From Paenibacillus sediminis (GTDB taxonomy: Bacteria; Bacillota; Bacilli; Paenibacillales; Paenibacillaceae), in assembly GCF_017873765.1 (NCBI RefSeq), contig NZ_JAGGKP010000001.1, forward strand, positions 992,001 to 1,056,000: a stretch of 64,000 nucleotides of DNA. The letters are read 5' to 3'. The notes beneath the pieces were generated by a model. That model worked only from the letters and a program-made list of their open reading frames with translations, searched no databases and was not told the origin of the DNA. A program made the translations under genes and the position numbers. Positions 16,347 to 25,035 of the stretch are shown piece after piece. Within the stretch, counting starts at the first letter, position 1. Each line of letters begins with the position of its first letter.

Positions 16347-17594
16347 TTATTCCTTTATTACTGAGTGATTCATTTCGCTCCAAGCTGCTTGACCGATTAG
16401 GCCTAAACGCCATACAGCGACACCTTTTAGATGATAACGTTTGGCAAGTCCAACTTTACTGTTCACAGACGTTGCGTTCTCGCTGGCAAGAGATATACCT
16501 AGAATCAGTTTGTCTTTACTCGTCTCCTTCAGAGCAAGCCTAATCGCCTCATCCACTTTGTTCAGCGGCTCAGGACTCTTCTCATCTTCGTACGCGTAAG
16601 CCATAATGATCAGGTCGTCAGCCAACTTGCCAAGTGTTTGATAATCATACCCAGAATACGAGCTGTTCAGAGGATGAAGAACGACACTCAGTTTAAGATT
16701 GGCTCCGTGCGCCTCTTCGGACATTCTCTTGATGAACGAATTATAGTCTGATCTAGCCTTGACTTTATCCCCGCTTAAACCGAGTCCCTCGAAGTCCAAT
16801 ACTATTCCCTTAAACCCTTTATCTGTTGCAGTATTTACGATACTTGAAATTGTCTGCTTCTGAAGATTTTCATCTTCTAATATTTTCGTGAGCTCGTGAT
16901 TAGAATCTACAGAGTAGACCATAAGATAAGGCTCTGCTCCCTGCTGAGATGTATCCTGAATGATCGATTCAGGAGTTACTTCACCTGCAGCTTGCGGCCA
17001 TTTGTAATCCTTGCCTTCTAATGTGAATTGTCCGTTAGCATCAATGCGGCTCCAGCCGTAAGCGACAGAGTTGAAGTCTGATATTAATGAACGTTCATTA
17101 AATGAAGATAACGCATAGAAACCTAGTGTATACATTTTCTCCTTCGGAGATGTGATCGAAACCGTGCGGGTTTGACTATCCCAAGCCACAGTCGCTCCAA
17201 ACTGCTGGCTGAAAAAACTAAGCGGTATCATCGTATTGCTTTGGATCGTTTGCGGAGCCGCAGCTAATGTTACGGTATTTCTATTTACGATTGCATTCTT
17301 ACTTCCCAACGTAAGTACTACTTGTTGTGTACCCTCATCATTCTTTTTGAAAGCTGTTATTTTGTGTTCTGCTTGATTCCACGTCACCGTAATACCCAGC
17401 GCCTCAGAAATGGCTCGGAAAGGAACCATCGTCGTCCCATGAATAACTGCAGGTTGCACGGGAAAAGGCAGCGGATAACCATCCAGCATAATGGCAACTT
17501 GACTGGCTTCAGCTTTCACATGATTACTCTGCATAGCAGAAGTGCCACTTAAGATAAGGATACTGCACAGCAAAAATTTCCCCAACAATTTCAT
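16347..17594 (-). CDS. Exported GH18-type glycosidase-like protein with stalk domain
   Basis: About 415 residues. A signal peptide (MKLLGKFLLCSILILSGTSA) is followed by a copper-amine-oxidase N-terminal-like stalk domain (VPFRAISEALGITVTWN and IPLSFFSQQFGATVAWD half-repeats, about residues 35-150). A TIM-barrel like family 18 glycoside hydrolases of the spore-cortex YaaH group follows, with the catalytic DxxDxE-type strand GIVLDFEGLG and barrel strands LKLSVVLHP and DDLIIMAYAYEDE. It probably acts on or binds peptidoglycan or another wall glycan. GGGAG lies 8 nt before the ATG at 17594; the in-frame ATGs upstream at 17615 are not preferred. Confidence 0.82.
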   Translation of the reverse strand: MKLLGKFLLCSILILSGTSAMQSNHVKAEASQVAIMLDGYPLPFPVQPAVIHGTTMVPFRAISEALGITVTWNQAEHKITAFKKNDEGTQQVVLTLGSKNAIVNRNTVTLAAAPQTIQSNTMIPLSFFSQQFGATVAWDSQTRTVSITSPKEKMYTLGFYALSSFNERSLISDFNSVAYGWSRIDANGQFTLEGKDYKWPQAAGEVTPESIIQDTSQQGAEPYLMVYSVDSNHELTKILEDENLQKQTISSIVNTATDKGFKGIVLDFEGLGLSGDKVKARSDYNSFIKRMSEEAHGANLKLSVVLHPLNSSYSGYDYQTLGKLADDLIIMAYAYEDEKSPEPLNKVDEAIRLALKETSKDKLILGISLASENATSVNSKVGLAKRYHLKGVAVWRLGLIGQAAWSEMNHSVIKE

Positions 17595-17689
17595 CTTGAT
17601 GTCTCCCATCATCAAAAATCAATTTTTAAGATTTAATTATCCCTTTCATTTTACCATAAAATTACTATATTTTCTAATTAATGTTCTAA

Positions 17690-17730
17690 AAAAGAGAGAC
17701 TCCCTATCGCGTTGTGATAGTCGTCTCTTA
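17690..17730 (-). terminator. Terminator of the 39-residue gene
   Basis: On the minus strand AAGAGAC pairs with GTCTCTCTT around an inner TATC/GATA stem and is followed by TTTTT. It lies 26 bp past the stop at 17756. Confidence 0.65.
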
Positions 17731-17755
17731 GAGTTCAATCGTATAATTTCCTATT

Positions 17756-17875
17756 TTACTTACGCTTCATTGCTTTCGGTTCGGTGCCCTCTGCCAGCGA
17801 CTCCCCGAATTGTTCAAGTCTGGTAGGTGCGGCGGCCGGTCCTCTTTTCTTCGGTTTACTGTTTCTTCCTGTCAT
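17756..17875 (-). CDS. 39-residue basic micro-protein
   Basis: A short gene with an excellent ribosome binding site (GGGGAGGTGA, 5-6 nt before ATG 17875) encoding MTGRNSKPKKRGPAAAPTRL and then EQFGESLAEGTEPKAMKRK. It is very basic, with many Lys, Pro and Ala, and probably disordered, like the tiny proteins of spore formers that coat DNA or spores. It has its own terminator. I do not recognise the family. Codon structure, ribosome site and terminator together support a real gene. Confidence 0.6.
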   Translation of the reverse strand: MTGRNSKPKKRGPAAAPTRLEQFGESLAEGTEPKAMKRK

Positions 17876-18026
17876 GACTGTCACCTCCCCTTTCTTAACA
17901 TGAGCTTAAAGATTCATTTTCATGCGTTAAGATTGACATCTGTCATCGTAAATCCAAGACCGCCTTCTATACGAGTTTGAAAAGGGAAATGTCATATCCC
18001 TCATTATTATTTCCAAATGAATAGAA

Positions 18027-18066
18027 CAAAACGAGCCTATAGAATCATTTCTATGGCTCGTTTTTT
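18027..18066. terminator. Terminator downstream of the first LtaS gene
   Basis: AAAACGAGCC and GGCTCGTTTT flank an inner TATAG/CTAT stem, 10 bp past the stop at 18077. The T-run is stronger on the plus strand, but the hairpin can stop minus-strand transcripts as well. Confidence 0.7.
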
Positions 18067-18076
18067 ATTGTAGGAT

Positions 18077-19966
18077 TTATTCTCGTTTTGGAAGCAACTG
18101 CACATATTCATCAGAAAGGCCCATCATCTTCAATACGTAGTCATAGTCTTTCCGATATGGAGTAATATCCTGGACAGGCTTCAACGTTTTCAGCGAAGTT
18201 GCTGTTCCATCGTCAAATCCTTTGCCAGGAATGAACAGGACATCATCATTGATGAATGAACCCGTCGGCAAATAGTATCGTATACCGAACGCGTTATGAT
18301 TAATATTAAGAAGATCGTGTCCGAATGCAACAAAGTGCTCTTTCTTAAGTGAGATACCCATTAGATTAGCTACAGTCGGTAAAATATCGAGCTGTCCACC
18401 TACTTGGTTAATTACTTTGCCTTTATTCTCACCAGGCAGATGAATGATCAACGGAATATTAAACCGACTCACAACTGGATCATACGTAATACCAAGCTGG
18501 GAAGATACCCAATTTGGATCGTTATCCTGCGGCTGCAGACCGAAATGATCACCATATAACACAAGAACGGTATTGTCCCATAGCCCTTCTTGTTTCAAAC
18601 GTTCTATAAAAGTCCCCAGTGCATAATCCGTATAATTGATCGCTGTCAAATAATCTCCAAGCTGTGTCCCTTTCAGAGAATCAGGCAACGTTATCCGCTT
18701 GCGATCGTCTGGCACTTGAAACGGAAAATGACTGGATACGGTAACAAACTGCGTGTAAAATGGTTTGTTCTTTTTCACGATATCCGATATTTTTTGAGCG
18801 CCTACCCGGTACAGCTCTTCGTCAGAGGCACCGAAATCGTTAAAATGATCGTTATTGTAATATGGTTTATCAAAGTATTGGTCGAAATGCAGCGCCGGGT
18901 ACAGCTTAACCCGATCCCAAAAGGTTACACTGTTGACGTGAAAGGTATCCGCCTCATATCCATACTTCTCAAGAAGCCGCGGCAAACTTGGCAAAGCTCT
19001 GTCTCCGAAACCGGTCGACATCGGGATCGTTCCTGTTGGATAGATCGATGTGTTCGAAATAAATTCAGCATCGGACGTGTTACCTTGACCAATTTGTTGA
19101 AAGATATGCGGGAAATACAAGCTGTTGTCAACTAGATTATTCAATACCGGAGTCAATTCCTGACCAGCGAGCGACAAATGGATTGGGAAGTTCTGGAAAG
19201 CCTCCATCTGTACAATGATTAAATTTTTACCTTTAGCTGCCCCGAAGTAAGCTGGCGTCTTGGTCGCTGATGAAGCGTCTTGATAAGCGTACGTTCCCTC
19301 AAGCTGATTGATTTTTTGAATCGTATCTTTAAGGTTGCCGTTCTTCAAGGCAGTCGCTTCCTTGGTCGTTTTAATGGCAGCTGCCACTTGATAATTCAGA
19401 AAACCAAGGTTTTCCGCTTGCACAATTTCATTAGAAATGGAACTTGCAAGTTGAATATAACGTTCGGATAAAGTAAAACAAAGAATGGCTGCTAAAATGA
19501 CTCCTGTCTTCCAAACGATATTTCTCTTTGGAACCCGATTTTCCTTGTTCCTTCTCAAGAACAAAATCCAAATAATCGCAGTGATAGCTAGATCGACAAA
19601 AAATACGTAGTAGCTTGGTTTAATTGTAGATTGTACGCTCGCTTGGATTTGCATCACCTGATTCAGTTGCAACAGCGCTGTATAGGTTGGAACAGATCCG
19701 AAGTGCGCGAAATAGACCGTTGATGAAAACAAAATAAAGGACATGATCAAATTTAAGATCCAATACACGATCCCTTTCCATCTAGCTGACGTGACAAGCT
19801 CAAAAATACAAAGAATTGCCAGCAGAGCAAGACCATCAGCAATTGTTCTGCCCCATAATATTTCATTGAATAGAAAATATCTGAGAAGTATTAGTTTTAT
19901 AAAAATCAATACAAAAGTATAGAATAATGGCTGAGTTTTCAGTAACTTTATTGATAACTGTTTCAT
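18077..19966 (-). CDS. Lipoteichoic acid synthase family sulfatase-fold enzyme (paralogue A)
   Basis: A 629-residue LtaS-type protein: five N-terminal membrane helices (to about residue 175), a linker and an extracellular sulfatase-fold domain. Metal and catalytic residues are visible: Glu255 in VQMEAFQ, nucleophile Thr297 in GQGNTSDAEF, FWDR for glycerol phosphate binding and LYGDHFG near the C-terminus. LtaS enzymes polymerise or prime glycerol phosphate from phosphatidylglycerol on the outer membrane face. A second paralogue lies 43 bp upstream, so both are probably cotranscribed. Which is polymerase and which is primase cannot be told. Confidence 0.9.
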   Translation of the reverse strand: MKQLSIKLLKTQPLFYTFVLIFIKLILLRYFLFNEILWGRTIADGLALLAILCIFELVTSARWKGIVYWILNLIMSFILFSSTVYFAHFGSVPTYTALLQLNQVMQIQASVQSTIKPSYYVFFVDLAITAIIWILFLRRNKENRVPKRNIVWKTGVILAAILCFTLSERYIQLASSISNEIVQAENLGFLNYQVAAAIKTTKEATALKNGNLKDTIQKINQLEGTYAYQDASSATKTPAYFGAAKGKNLIIVQMEAFQNFPIHLSLAGQELTPVLNNLVDNSLYFPHIFQQIGQGNTSDAEFISNTSIYPTGTIPMSTGFGDRALPSLPRLLEKYGYEADTFHVNSVTFWDRVKLYPALHFDQYFDKPYYNNDHFNDFGASDEELYRVGAQKISDIVKKNKPFYTQFVTVSSHFPFQVPDDRKRITLPDSLKGTQLGDYLTAINYTDYALGTFIERLKQEGLWDNTVLVLYGDHFGLQPQDNDPNWVSSQLGITYDPVVSRFNIPLIIHLPGENKGKVINQVGGQLDILPTVANLMGISLKKEHFVAFGHDLLNINHNAFGIRYYLPTGSFINDDVLFIPGKGFDDGTATSLKTLKPVQDITPYRKDYDYVLKMMGLSDEYVQLLPKRE

Positions 19967-20009
19967 GACTTTCCTTTCAAGAATACTTTATTGTTCTTTA
20001 GTTCGATTT

Positions 20010-21905
20010 CTAATGTGTCTCTTTGTTCCATTCCGGAAGTGATGACACATATTGATCGGACATACTAACCAGTTTGTGCGCGCGTTCATATTCATCTTTA
20101 GTAACTTCAGGCTTTGTACTTCGTCCGCCTTTCAACAAATATGTGGTGCCATCTTCAAATCCTGCCCCAGGGACAAATGCCCCCTTCTCAGTGATGAAAG
20201 AACCGGACGGCAAATAGTAACGTTCCGGAATAATATTGTCATTATGATTAAAGAGATCCTGCCCGAAATGTACCTGATTGCTCAGTGAAATGCCTAATAA
20301 ATTCGCGACGGTTGGATAAATATCCGATTGGGCTCCAACTTGTTCGTACACATGCGGTGCAGCACCTGGAACGGAGATGACCAGCGGAATGTTCATCATA
20401 TCAGTAAGCCCGTATTCACGTCCGTAGATTTCTTTCATCAATGATTTTTCAGTATTATTTAACGAATAGATCGGTAGTCCCTGATGATCACCATATAAGA
20501 CAATGACACTATTATCCCAGACGCCGTTCTGTTTAAGCTTAGCAATAAATTGACCTAGTGCGAAGTCAGCATAATTCTGAGCTTGGATATAGTCGCCAAC
20601 GAGTGTTCCTTTGTAACGCTCAGGCAACTGCATCTTATATTTGCTCTCAGGAATACGAAAAGGATGATGTCCCGACATCGAAATAATCTGTGCATAGAAA
20701 GGTTTACCGCTCTTCTGAAATTTCTCCAGTTCATCAGCTGTTAAGTTGTACAACACTTCATCGGAAGCCGCAAATGAGACCGGATCGGTCTTTCCGAAGA
20801 AACGGTCATCGTAATATTTGCCCCAACCGAGCGCCTTGTACAGCTGATCCCGGTTCCAGAACAACACGTTGTTCGTATGAAAGGTTGCTGTTTGATAGCC
20901 ATTTGCGGCGAGTGTTTTCGGCATGCTAGGCAAGTCTTTATCCGCGTAGACTTCAGAAGCTGCACCGTTCGGTGGAACGTAAAGAGATGTGTTCACCACG
21001 AATTCGGCATCAGCTGTATTTCCCTGTCCGACCTGTTGGAAAAAATGCGGAAAATAAAGAGCATTCCGTACAAGTTTGTTCATGTTAGGTGTGATCTCTT
21101 GCCCATCAATTTTTAAATCGATTAGAAAGTTCTGAAACGCCTCAAGCTGAATAATAATAACGTTCTTCCCTTTCGCCGCTTGCCACATGACAGGCTGCCC
21201 AGGATCTGATTCCCCTTTTACCTGAGCAATTATCTCTGGTGTTATCGACTGCGGATTAACCTTTACGTCCTTAGATGATGCAAATGCTTGATAGACTTCG
21301 TAATTGATAACGCCCATACTTTGTGCTTGCTCTAATTCGTTCATCGTATCACGATGCGGCAGTACAAATGCTCCGCTGACGACAAGAGCGACTACTTGTC
21401 CGGCTGCATACAAGCTGCGATTTTCACGAACAGATAACCCCTTCCCCCAGTTACGAACACGCCGGCTCCACACAAGCAGGATTGCAAGTAAGACGATATC
21501 GACAAATATGAACAAATAGTATGGATCCATCAGTGAAATGACGCTGCTGTTCACTTCCGACACTTGGTTTACTTGCCTTAACTCATGGTAAGTGACGATT
21601 ACGCCGAAATATTTATAATACATAATGACGGCAAAATAGACAGCAGTAAATAGAAGATCCACGATCAAATAGGTGCCTAATTTACGCTTATATAAGAAAC
21701 TCTCGATTAAGCAGAAAACAAACCAAACTGGCGGAATACCCGTCACGAGCGTCATCCAAAAGGCTCCACCGCTCGGCTTGAACACAACGCCCCATACGAT
21801 CAGCAATTTCAAGAGCATAAGGATGGTAAAGAAGACAAACGGCTTCAGAAGCAGACTCTTCCACTCTAATCTATTGTCCAAAATCAACATCTCCCGTTCT
21901 ATCAT
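20010..21905 (-). CDS. Lipoteichoic acid synthase family sulfatase-fold enzyme (paralogue B)
   Basis: A 631-residue LtaS-type protein with five N-terminal helices, Glu255 in IQLEAFQ, Thr297 in GQGNTADAEF, FWNRDQLYKALGWGKYYDD and LYGDHQGL. It is collinear with paralogue A and keeps all catalytic positions, so both should be active. The start is uncertain: ATG 21905 has no good ribosome site, whereas CGGGAG about 9 nt before an in-frame TTG at 21881 would give a protein eight residues shorter. It heads a probable two-gene operon. Confidence 0.88.
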   Translation of the reverse strand: MIEREMLILDNRLEWKSLLLKPFVFFTILMLLKLLIVWGVVFKPSGGAFWMTLVTGIPPVWFVFCLIESFLYKRKLGTYLIVDLLFTAVYFAVIMYYKYFGVIVTYHELRQVNQVSEVNSSVISLMDPYYLFIFVDIVLLAILLVWSRRVRNWGKGLSVRENRSLYAAGQVVALVVSGAFVLPHRDTMNELEQAQSMGVINYEVYQAFASSKDVKVNPQSITPEIIAQVKGESDPGQPVMWQAAKGKNVIIIQLEAFQNFLIDLKIDGQEITPNMNKLVRNALYFPHFFQQVGQGNTADAEFVVNTSLYVPPNGAASEVYADKDLPSMPKTLAANGYQTATFHTNNVLFWNRDQLYKALGWGKYYDDRFFGKTDPVSFAASDEVLYNLTADELEKFQKSGKPFYAQIISMSGHHPFRIPESKYKMQLPERYKGTLVGDYIQAQNYADFALGQFIAKLKQNGVWDNSVIVLYGDHQGLPIYSLNNTEKSLMKEIYGREYGLTDMMNIPLVISVPGAAPHVYEQVGAQSDIYPTVANLLGISLSNQVHFGQDLFNHNDNIIPERYYLPSGSFITEKGAFVPGAGFEDGTTYLLKGGRSTKPEVTKDEYERAHKLVSMSDQYVSSLPEWNKETH

Positions 21906-21953
21906 GATCCAATTATATCATTTGCAAGAGCTATAAAGTAAAATGCGCCCTCA

Positions 21954-22835
21954 TCAAAACGTACGGTACACGTACGGATCGGACGGAGTATCAATGTTAT
22001 TCCATTGACTTACTTTGAGTACGGGAATCGTCTGTTTGAATGGCTGATAAAACTCCGAAGTCAGTGTCCCCGTGACATGAACCCACTCATCGTCTTTTAA
22101 ATCAATATCTTTCGGAAACTCGACTAGCATCCCGAATACGCCAGAATCGGCTACACAATGTATAAATCCGAAGCGGAATACGAAGTAATGCTTCTCATCC
22201 ACCTGCTTGCCTTTATAGATGAAACCGTTAAATCCGATTGTTTTTCCCATAAACTCATTTGGAAAATTATAAACGGCTTCCAACCCTTTAAGGTAATCTT
22301 TATCGGTTAAATTGATTTCTTGTCGGCTGCTAAATTGTGACATCTCCGTATGTGACACTTGCTCATAGCCTTCTTTACCATAAAACACACTGGTATCTGG
22401 CTTCAAAAATTGATGATATCCAGGGTTGTCTGCTGAAGTATCAATGCCTGGAAACGAAAAACCTTTTGCATTCACAAAGCTCGAGTCCAGCGTCTGAACC
22501 GGAAGAAATATCCCCGTTAAAATTGGGAAGATTAAGATTACGTATCCGAGCAAACGTTTCAACTTAGATGATTCACCATGTGAATGATCGTGACCATGTG
22601 AGTGCACGTTATGATGATGTTCGTTATCGTGCATGTGTTCATGTTCATTGTCAGTTTCTCTACGCTCCTTCAAATAAAGGCGAAGAAATTCGAAAATAAA
22701 CAAAATCCCTAGAAGAACGATGGCACTAATCGAAAGATAAGCATACCTCGTATTTATATATTTATTTAAATTCCCATTTAGATGGAGCTGCAGAAACATA
22801 AAAGCAAAACCAGCTAATATATAAAGCCGAATCAT
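21954..22835 (-). CDS. YcgQ-like TIGR03943/DUF1980 membrane protein
   Basis: A 293-residue protein. Two N-terminal helices, a histidine-rich cytoplasmic or loop segment (about residues 64-88, HEHMHDNEHHHNVHSHGHDHSH), a further helix and an extracellular DUF1980-type domain ending VSQWNNIDTP. This family is the small partner of YcgR-type permeases and is assigned as a putative permease subunit, in some bacteria linked to metal (zinc) control. The His-rich loop fits metal handling. It overlaps the permease gene by 4 bp. Confidence 0.85.
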   Translation of the reverse strand: MIRLYILAGFAFMFLQLHLNGNLNKYINTRYAYLSISAIVLLGILFIFEFLRLYLKERRETDNEHEHMHDNEHHHNVHSHGHDHSHGESSKLKRLLGYVILIFPILTGIFLPVQTLDSSFVNAKGFSFPGIDTSADNPGYHQFLKPDTSVFYGKEGYEQVSHTEMSQFSSRQEINLTDKDYLKGLEAVYNFPNEFMGKTIGFNGFIYKGKQVDEKHYFVFRFGFIHCVADSGVFGMLVEFPKDIDLKDDEWVHVTGTLTSEFYQPFKQTIPVLKVSQWNNIDTPSDPYVYRTF

Positions 22836-23746
22836 CCAAACAACCTCCCTACAACTAAGGATGCCAGCAATGTAATGCTTGCGACAAGAGCAATGAGAAC
22901 TGCGACAAATTTTCCTTTAAAAATCCCGAGCAACATCAGTGTATTCTTAATATCGATCATCGGACCGAAGACGAGAAATGCTGACAGCGAACCAACGGAA
23001 AAAGTACTGCGGAACGAAGAAGCGATAAACGCATCAGCTTCCGAGCACAGTGACATAACGAACGCAAGTCCGATCATGACAAGGGATGACGTTACAGGGT
23101 TACTTCCCAGATGAATAAGCGAAGAAGTCGGAATGAACGTCTGCATGCTTGCAGCAATAAATGCACCAAGCACTAGATACTTACCAACGGAAAAGAACTC
23201 CTCAATCGCATGCTGCATGACATCAAGCAGTTGCCCTCCTAACTGAGGGTTGGCTGAATGCGCTAACTGTATCTCGCTCGTCGCTGCCGTCTCGGCTATC
23301 ATTTGCTCCACATTTCGAAACGGAAGTTCGGGAAAGATAAACGAAATAATAATGGATACGATAAACGCTACAACGATCGCCATGCCTGCACGTATAAGTG
23401 TCATTCGCCAGTCATTGCCAAAAGCAATGTATGTTGCAAACAGAACTATGGGATTAATGATCGGGCCTGTTAGCATAAAAGCAATACCGGCGTTTAAAGG
23501 AACACCTTTGTGGAGCAGTCGCCTTGTAATCGGGACTATACCGCACTCACACGCGGGAAAAAACAATCCAACAGCGCAACCTAATAGTGATGATAGGTAA
23601 CGGTTGCCCGGCATAATTCTAGCAATCCATCTTTCTCTCAAAAATATTTGGATCACACCCGAAACAATGACACCAACCAATACAAACGGGATCGCTTCCA
23701 TGATCATACTCAGAAAGATGGTGTTTAATTGAAGAAAAGTTTTCAT
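22832..23746 (-). CDS. YcgR-like permease (DUF318/ArsP_1 family)
   Basis: A 304-residue membrane protein with about eight helices and the permease motifs FPACECGIVPITRRLLHKGVPLNAGIAFMLTGPIINPIV and LCSEADAFIASSF, with conserved Cys and Glu. The family includes ArsP (organoarsenical efflux) and YcgR. The next gene encodes its usual partner YcgQ with a 4-bp overlap, so they form one complex. Substrate unknown; I could not see a clear Zur box upstream, though the 190-bp gap holds the promoter. Confidence 0.85.
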   Translation of the reverse strand: MKTFLQLNTIFLSMIMEAIPFVLVGVIVSGVIQIFLRERWIARIMPGNRYLSSLLGCAVGLFFPACECGIVPITRRLLHKGVPLNAGIAFMLTGPIINPIVLFATYIAFGNDWRMTLIRAGMAIVVAFIVSIIISFIFPELPFRNVEQMIAETAATSEIQLAHSANPQLGGQLLDVMQHAIEEFFSVGKYLVLGAFIAASMQTFIPTSSLIHLGSNPVTSSLVMIGLAFVMSLCSEADAFIASSFRSTFSVGSLSAFLVFGPMIDIKNTLMLLGIFKGKFVAVLIALVASITLLASLVVGRLFG

Positions 23747-23942
23747 GAATACCTCCGTTAATCACGCGCGTAAAAATCCAACATAATTCATTATCTATCA
23801 AGTTATTTAGAAAATCCAACTTTGATAGTTTTAAGTTCATTTTCTGCTTGCATTATAAATGAACGTTACTAATTTTGCATAAAAAATTGTTACTGCGATA
23901 AACTAACTCATGCTGTTATTTTGATCAAGGAGGTGTTGACAC

Positions 23943-24107
23943 GTGGCTAATCCGCAAAACAAAGCATCCAAAGCTGACGTGCAATCTACCAAGTTAAACC
24001 AAATGCCTGTCCCAGGTGTAAATGATACCGAATTCAGCGCAGAAGAAGCGGCAAAAGTATTTAAAGATAATCCATCCTCAGGCAGTTCAGATCAAAATCA
24101 GAAATAG
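23943..24107 (+). CDS. 54-residue hydrophilic protein, possibly SASP-like
   Basis: A GTG start lies 6 nt after a perfect AAGGAGGTG (23928-23936). The product begins MANPQNKASKADVQSTKLNQ and ends DTEFSAEEAAKVFKDNPSSGS followed by SDQNQK. It is small, hydrophilic and rich in Asn, Gln, Lys, Ser and Ala, reminiscent of gamma-type small acid-soluble spore proteins, but without their repeat, so that label is tentative. A terminator follows 16 bp after the stop. Confidence 0.6.
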   Translation: MANPQNKASKADVQSTKLNQMPVPGVNDTEFSAEEAAKVFKDNPSSGSSDQNQK

Positions 24108-24122
24108 TTCAAATTTCAAAGA

Positions 24123-24163
24123 AAATTTAAGCCCGGTTCCTCTCGGACCAGGCTTAATTTGTT
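24123..24163 (+). terminator. Terminator of the 54-residue gene
   Basis: AAATTTAAGCC, GGT-loop-ACC and GGCTTAATTT form a long stem with one mismatch, followed by a T-rich stretch. Confidence 0.6.
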
Positions 24164-24196
24164 TGATACATGAGACCATAGAGTGGAGGTTACAAA

Positions 24197-24682
24197 ATGA
24201 AAAAATTGCTTATGTCAATTCTCTTTAGTACACTGCTTTGTTCAAATATATTCACTGCATTTGCAGATGATTCTTCAGTTCAAAAGGCGCCCGCTCAAGA
24301 TTCTACAATCCAGAAAGAAGATCAAGATAAAATTAAAACGGAATCCTATTCGCGAAGAGGCGGATTTAGATCACCAAGCAGATCATTCACAGGTGGATAT
24401 GGCGGCACCAGTCCTGGGTATAGAACAGGACCTAGAGCTCCATCACCGGATATTACCCGTCAAAGGCAGCCTTATGTAGGACAACCTAATACAGGCAGCC
24501 GCTGGGGAAGCTTCTTCGGTGGTCTGGCAGCAGGCACATTGCTTGGACATATACTGCATCCTTTCGGTGGCTATGGTTACGGCTATGGTTACGGAGGCGG
24601 AGGTTTTTCAATTTTCGGTCTTATTTTTTGGGCAGTTATTATATACCTTGGGTATAGACTGTTCCAAAAAATGCGGAGATGA
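24197..24682 (+). CDS. Exported Gly/Tyr-rich membrane protein
   Basis: A 161-residue protein with a signal peptide (MKKLLMSILFSTLLCSNIFTAFA), an Arg/Ser/Gly/Pro-rich middle (about residues 50-100), a Gly/Tyr-rich stretch (GGYGYGYGYGGGG) and a C-terminal membrane helix (IFGLIFWAVIIYLGYRLF). The layout resembles low-complexity proteins annotated as Tim44-like or hypothetical in Bacillales, usually paired with a DUF2653 gene. Here the DUF2653 gene overlaps or abuts its stop codon. Function unknown. Confidence 0.7.
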   Translation: MKKLLMSILFSTLLCSNIFTAFADDSSVQKAPAQDSTIQKEDQDKIKTESYSRRGGFRSPSRSFTGGYGGTSPGYRTGPRAPSPDITRQRQPYVGQPNTGSRWGSFFGGLAAGTLLGHILHPFGGYGYGYGYGGGGFSIFGLIFWAVIIYLGYRLFQKMRR

Positions 24683-24687
24683 AGACC

Positions 24688-24993
24688 ATGAAAATATTAT
24701 TTAATGAGCAGGATGTCATCAATTCAGTCTGTGTGTTCACTGCCGAACGATATAACGAGGTCATTCGTAATTTAGAAGCTGAACTATTATTTGAAGAATC
24801 AAGAGGCATTTATGCGACAGCAAGCACAATAAACGGGCATCGAATTTATGAAATTACAGAACAAGATATTGTTGATGGTACAGCAATCTATCTAGATAAA
24901 TACCATAATTTCGACCCCAATACACTGTCGATAGAATTGTTTTTTGATCAAGATAACGGTGTATCTGCCGTCATCGAAGTTGTTCAAGAATAA
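24688..24993 (+). CDS. YxcD-like DUF2653 protein
   Basis: A 101-residue soluble protein with the family pattern ILFNEQDVINSVCVFTAER, ELLFEESRGIYATASTING, ITEQDIVDGTAIYLDKYHNF and IELFFDQDNGVSAVIEV. It belongs to the DUF2653 family of B. subtilis YxcD, function unknown. An ATG at 24679 directly abuts the GGAG and overlaps the previous stop, whereas ATG 24688 is 9 nt from it and preferred. It forms a two-gene operon with the Gly/Tyr-rich membrane protein, suggesting a joint role. Confidence 0.75.
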   Translation: MKILFNEQDVINSVCVFTAERYNEVIRNLEAELLFEESRGIYATASTINGHRIYEITEQDIVDGTAIYLDKYHNFDPNTLSIELFFDQDNGVSAVIEVVQE

Positions 24994-24994
24994 A

Positions 24995-25031
24995 TAAAAT
25001 AAAACCGCCACGCTGGCGGTTTTATTTTATA
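24995..25031. terminator. Bidirectional terminator
   Basis: ATAAAACCGCC, loop ACGCT and GGCGGTTTTAT form a perfect stem with A- and T-rich flanks, between the converging DUF2653 and deacetylase genes. Confidence 0.88.
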
Positions 25032-25035
25032 TTAT

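Noticed and set aside
17934..17945. TGACATCTGTCA palindrome upstream of the 39-residue gene
   Set aside because: It is short, has no regulator nearby and could arise by chance.
23747..23942. Zur box upstream of the YcgR/YcgQ genes
   Set aside because: I looked for TCGTAATNATTACGA-type repeats because of the His-rich partner protein, and saw only weak AT-rich similarity.
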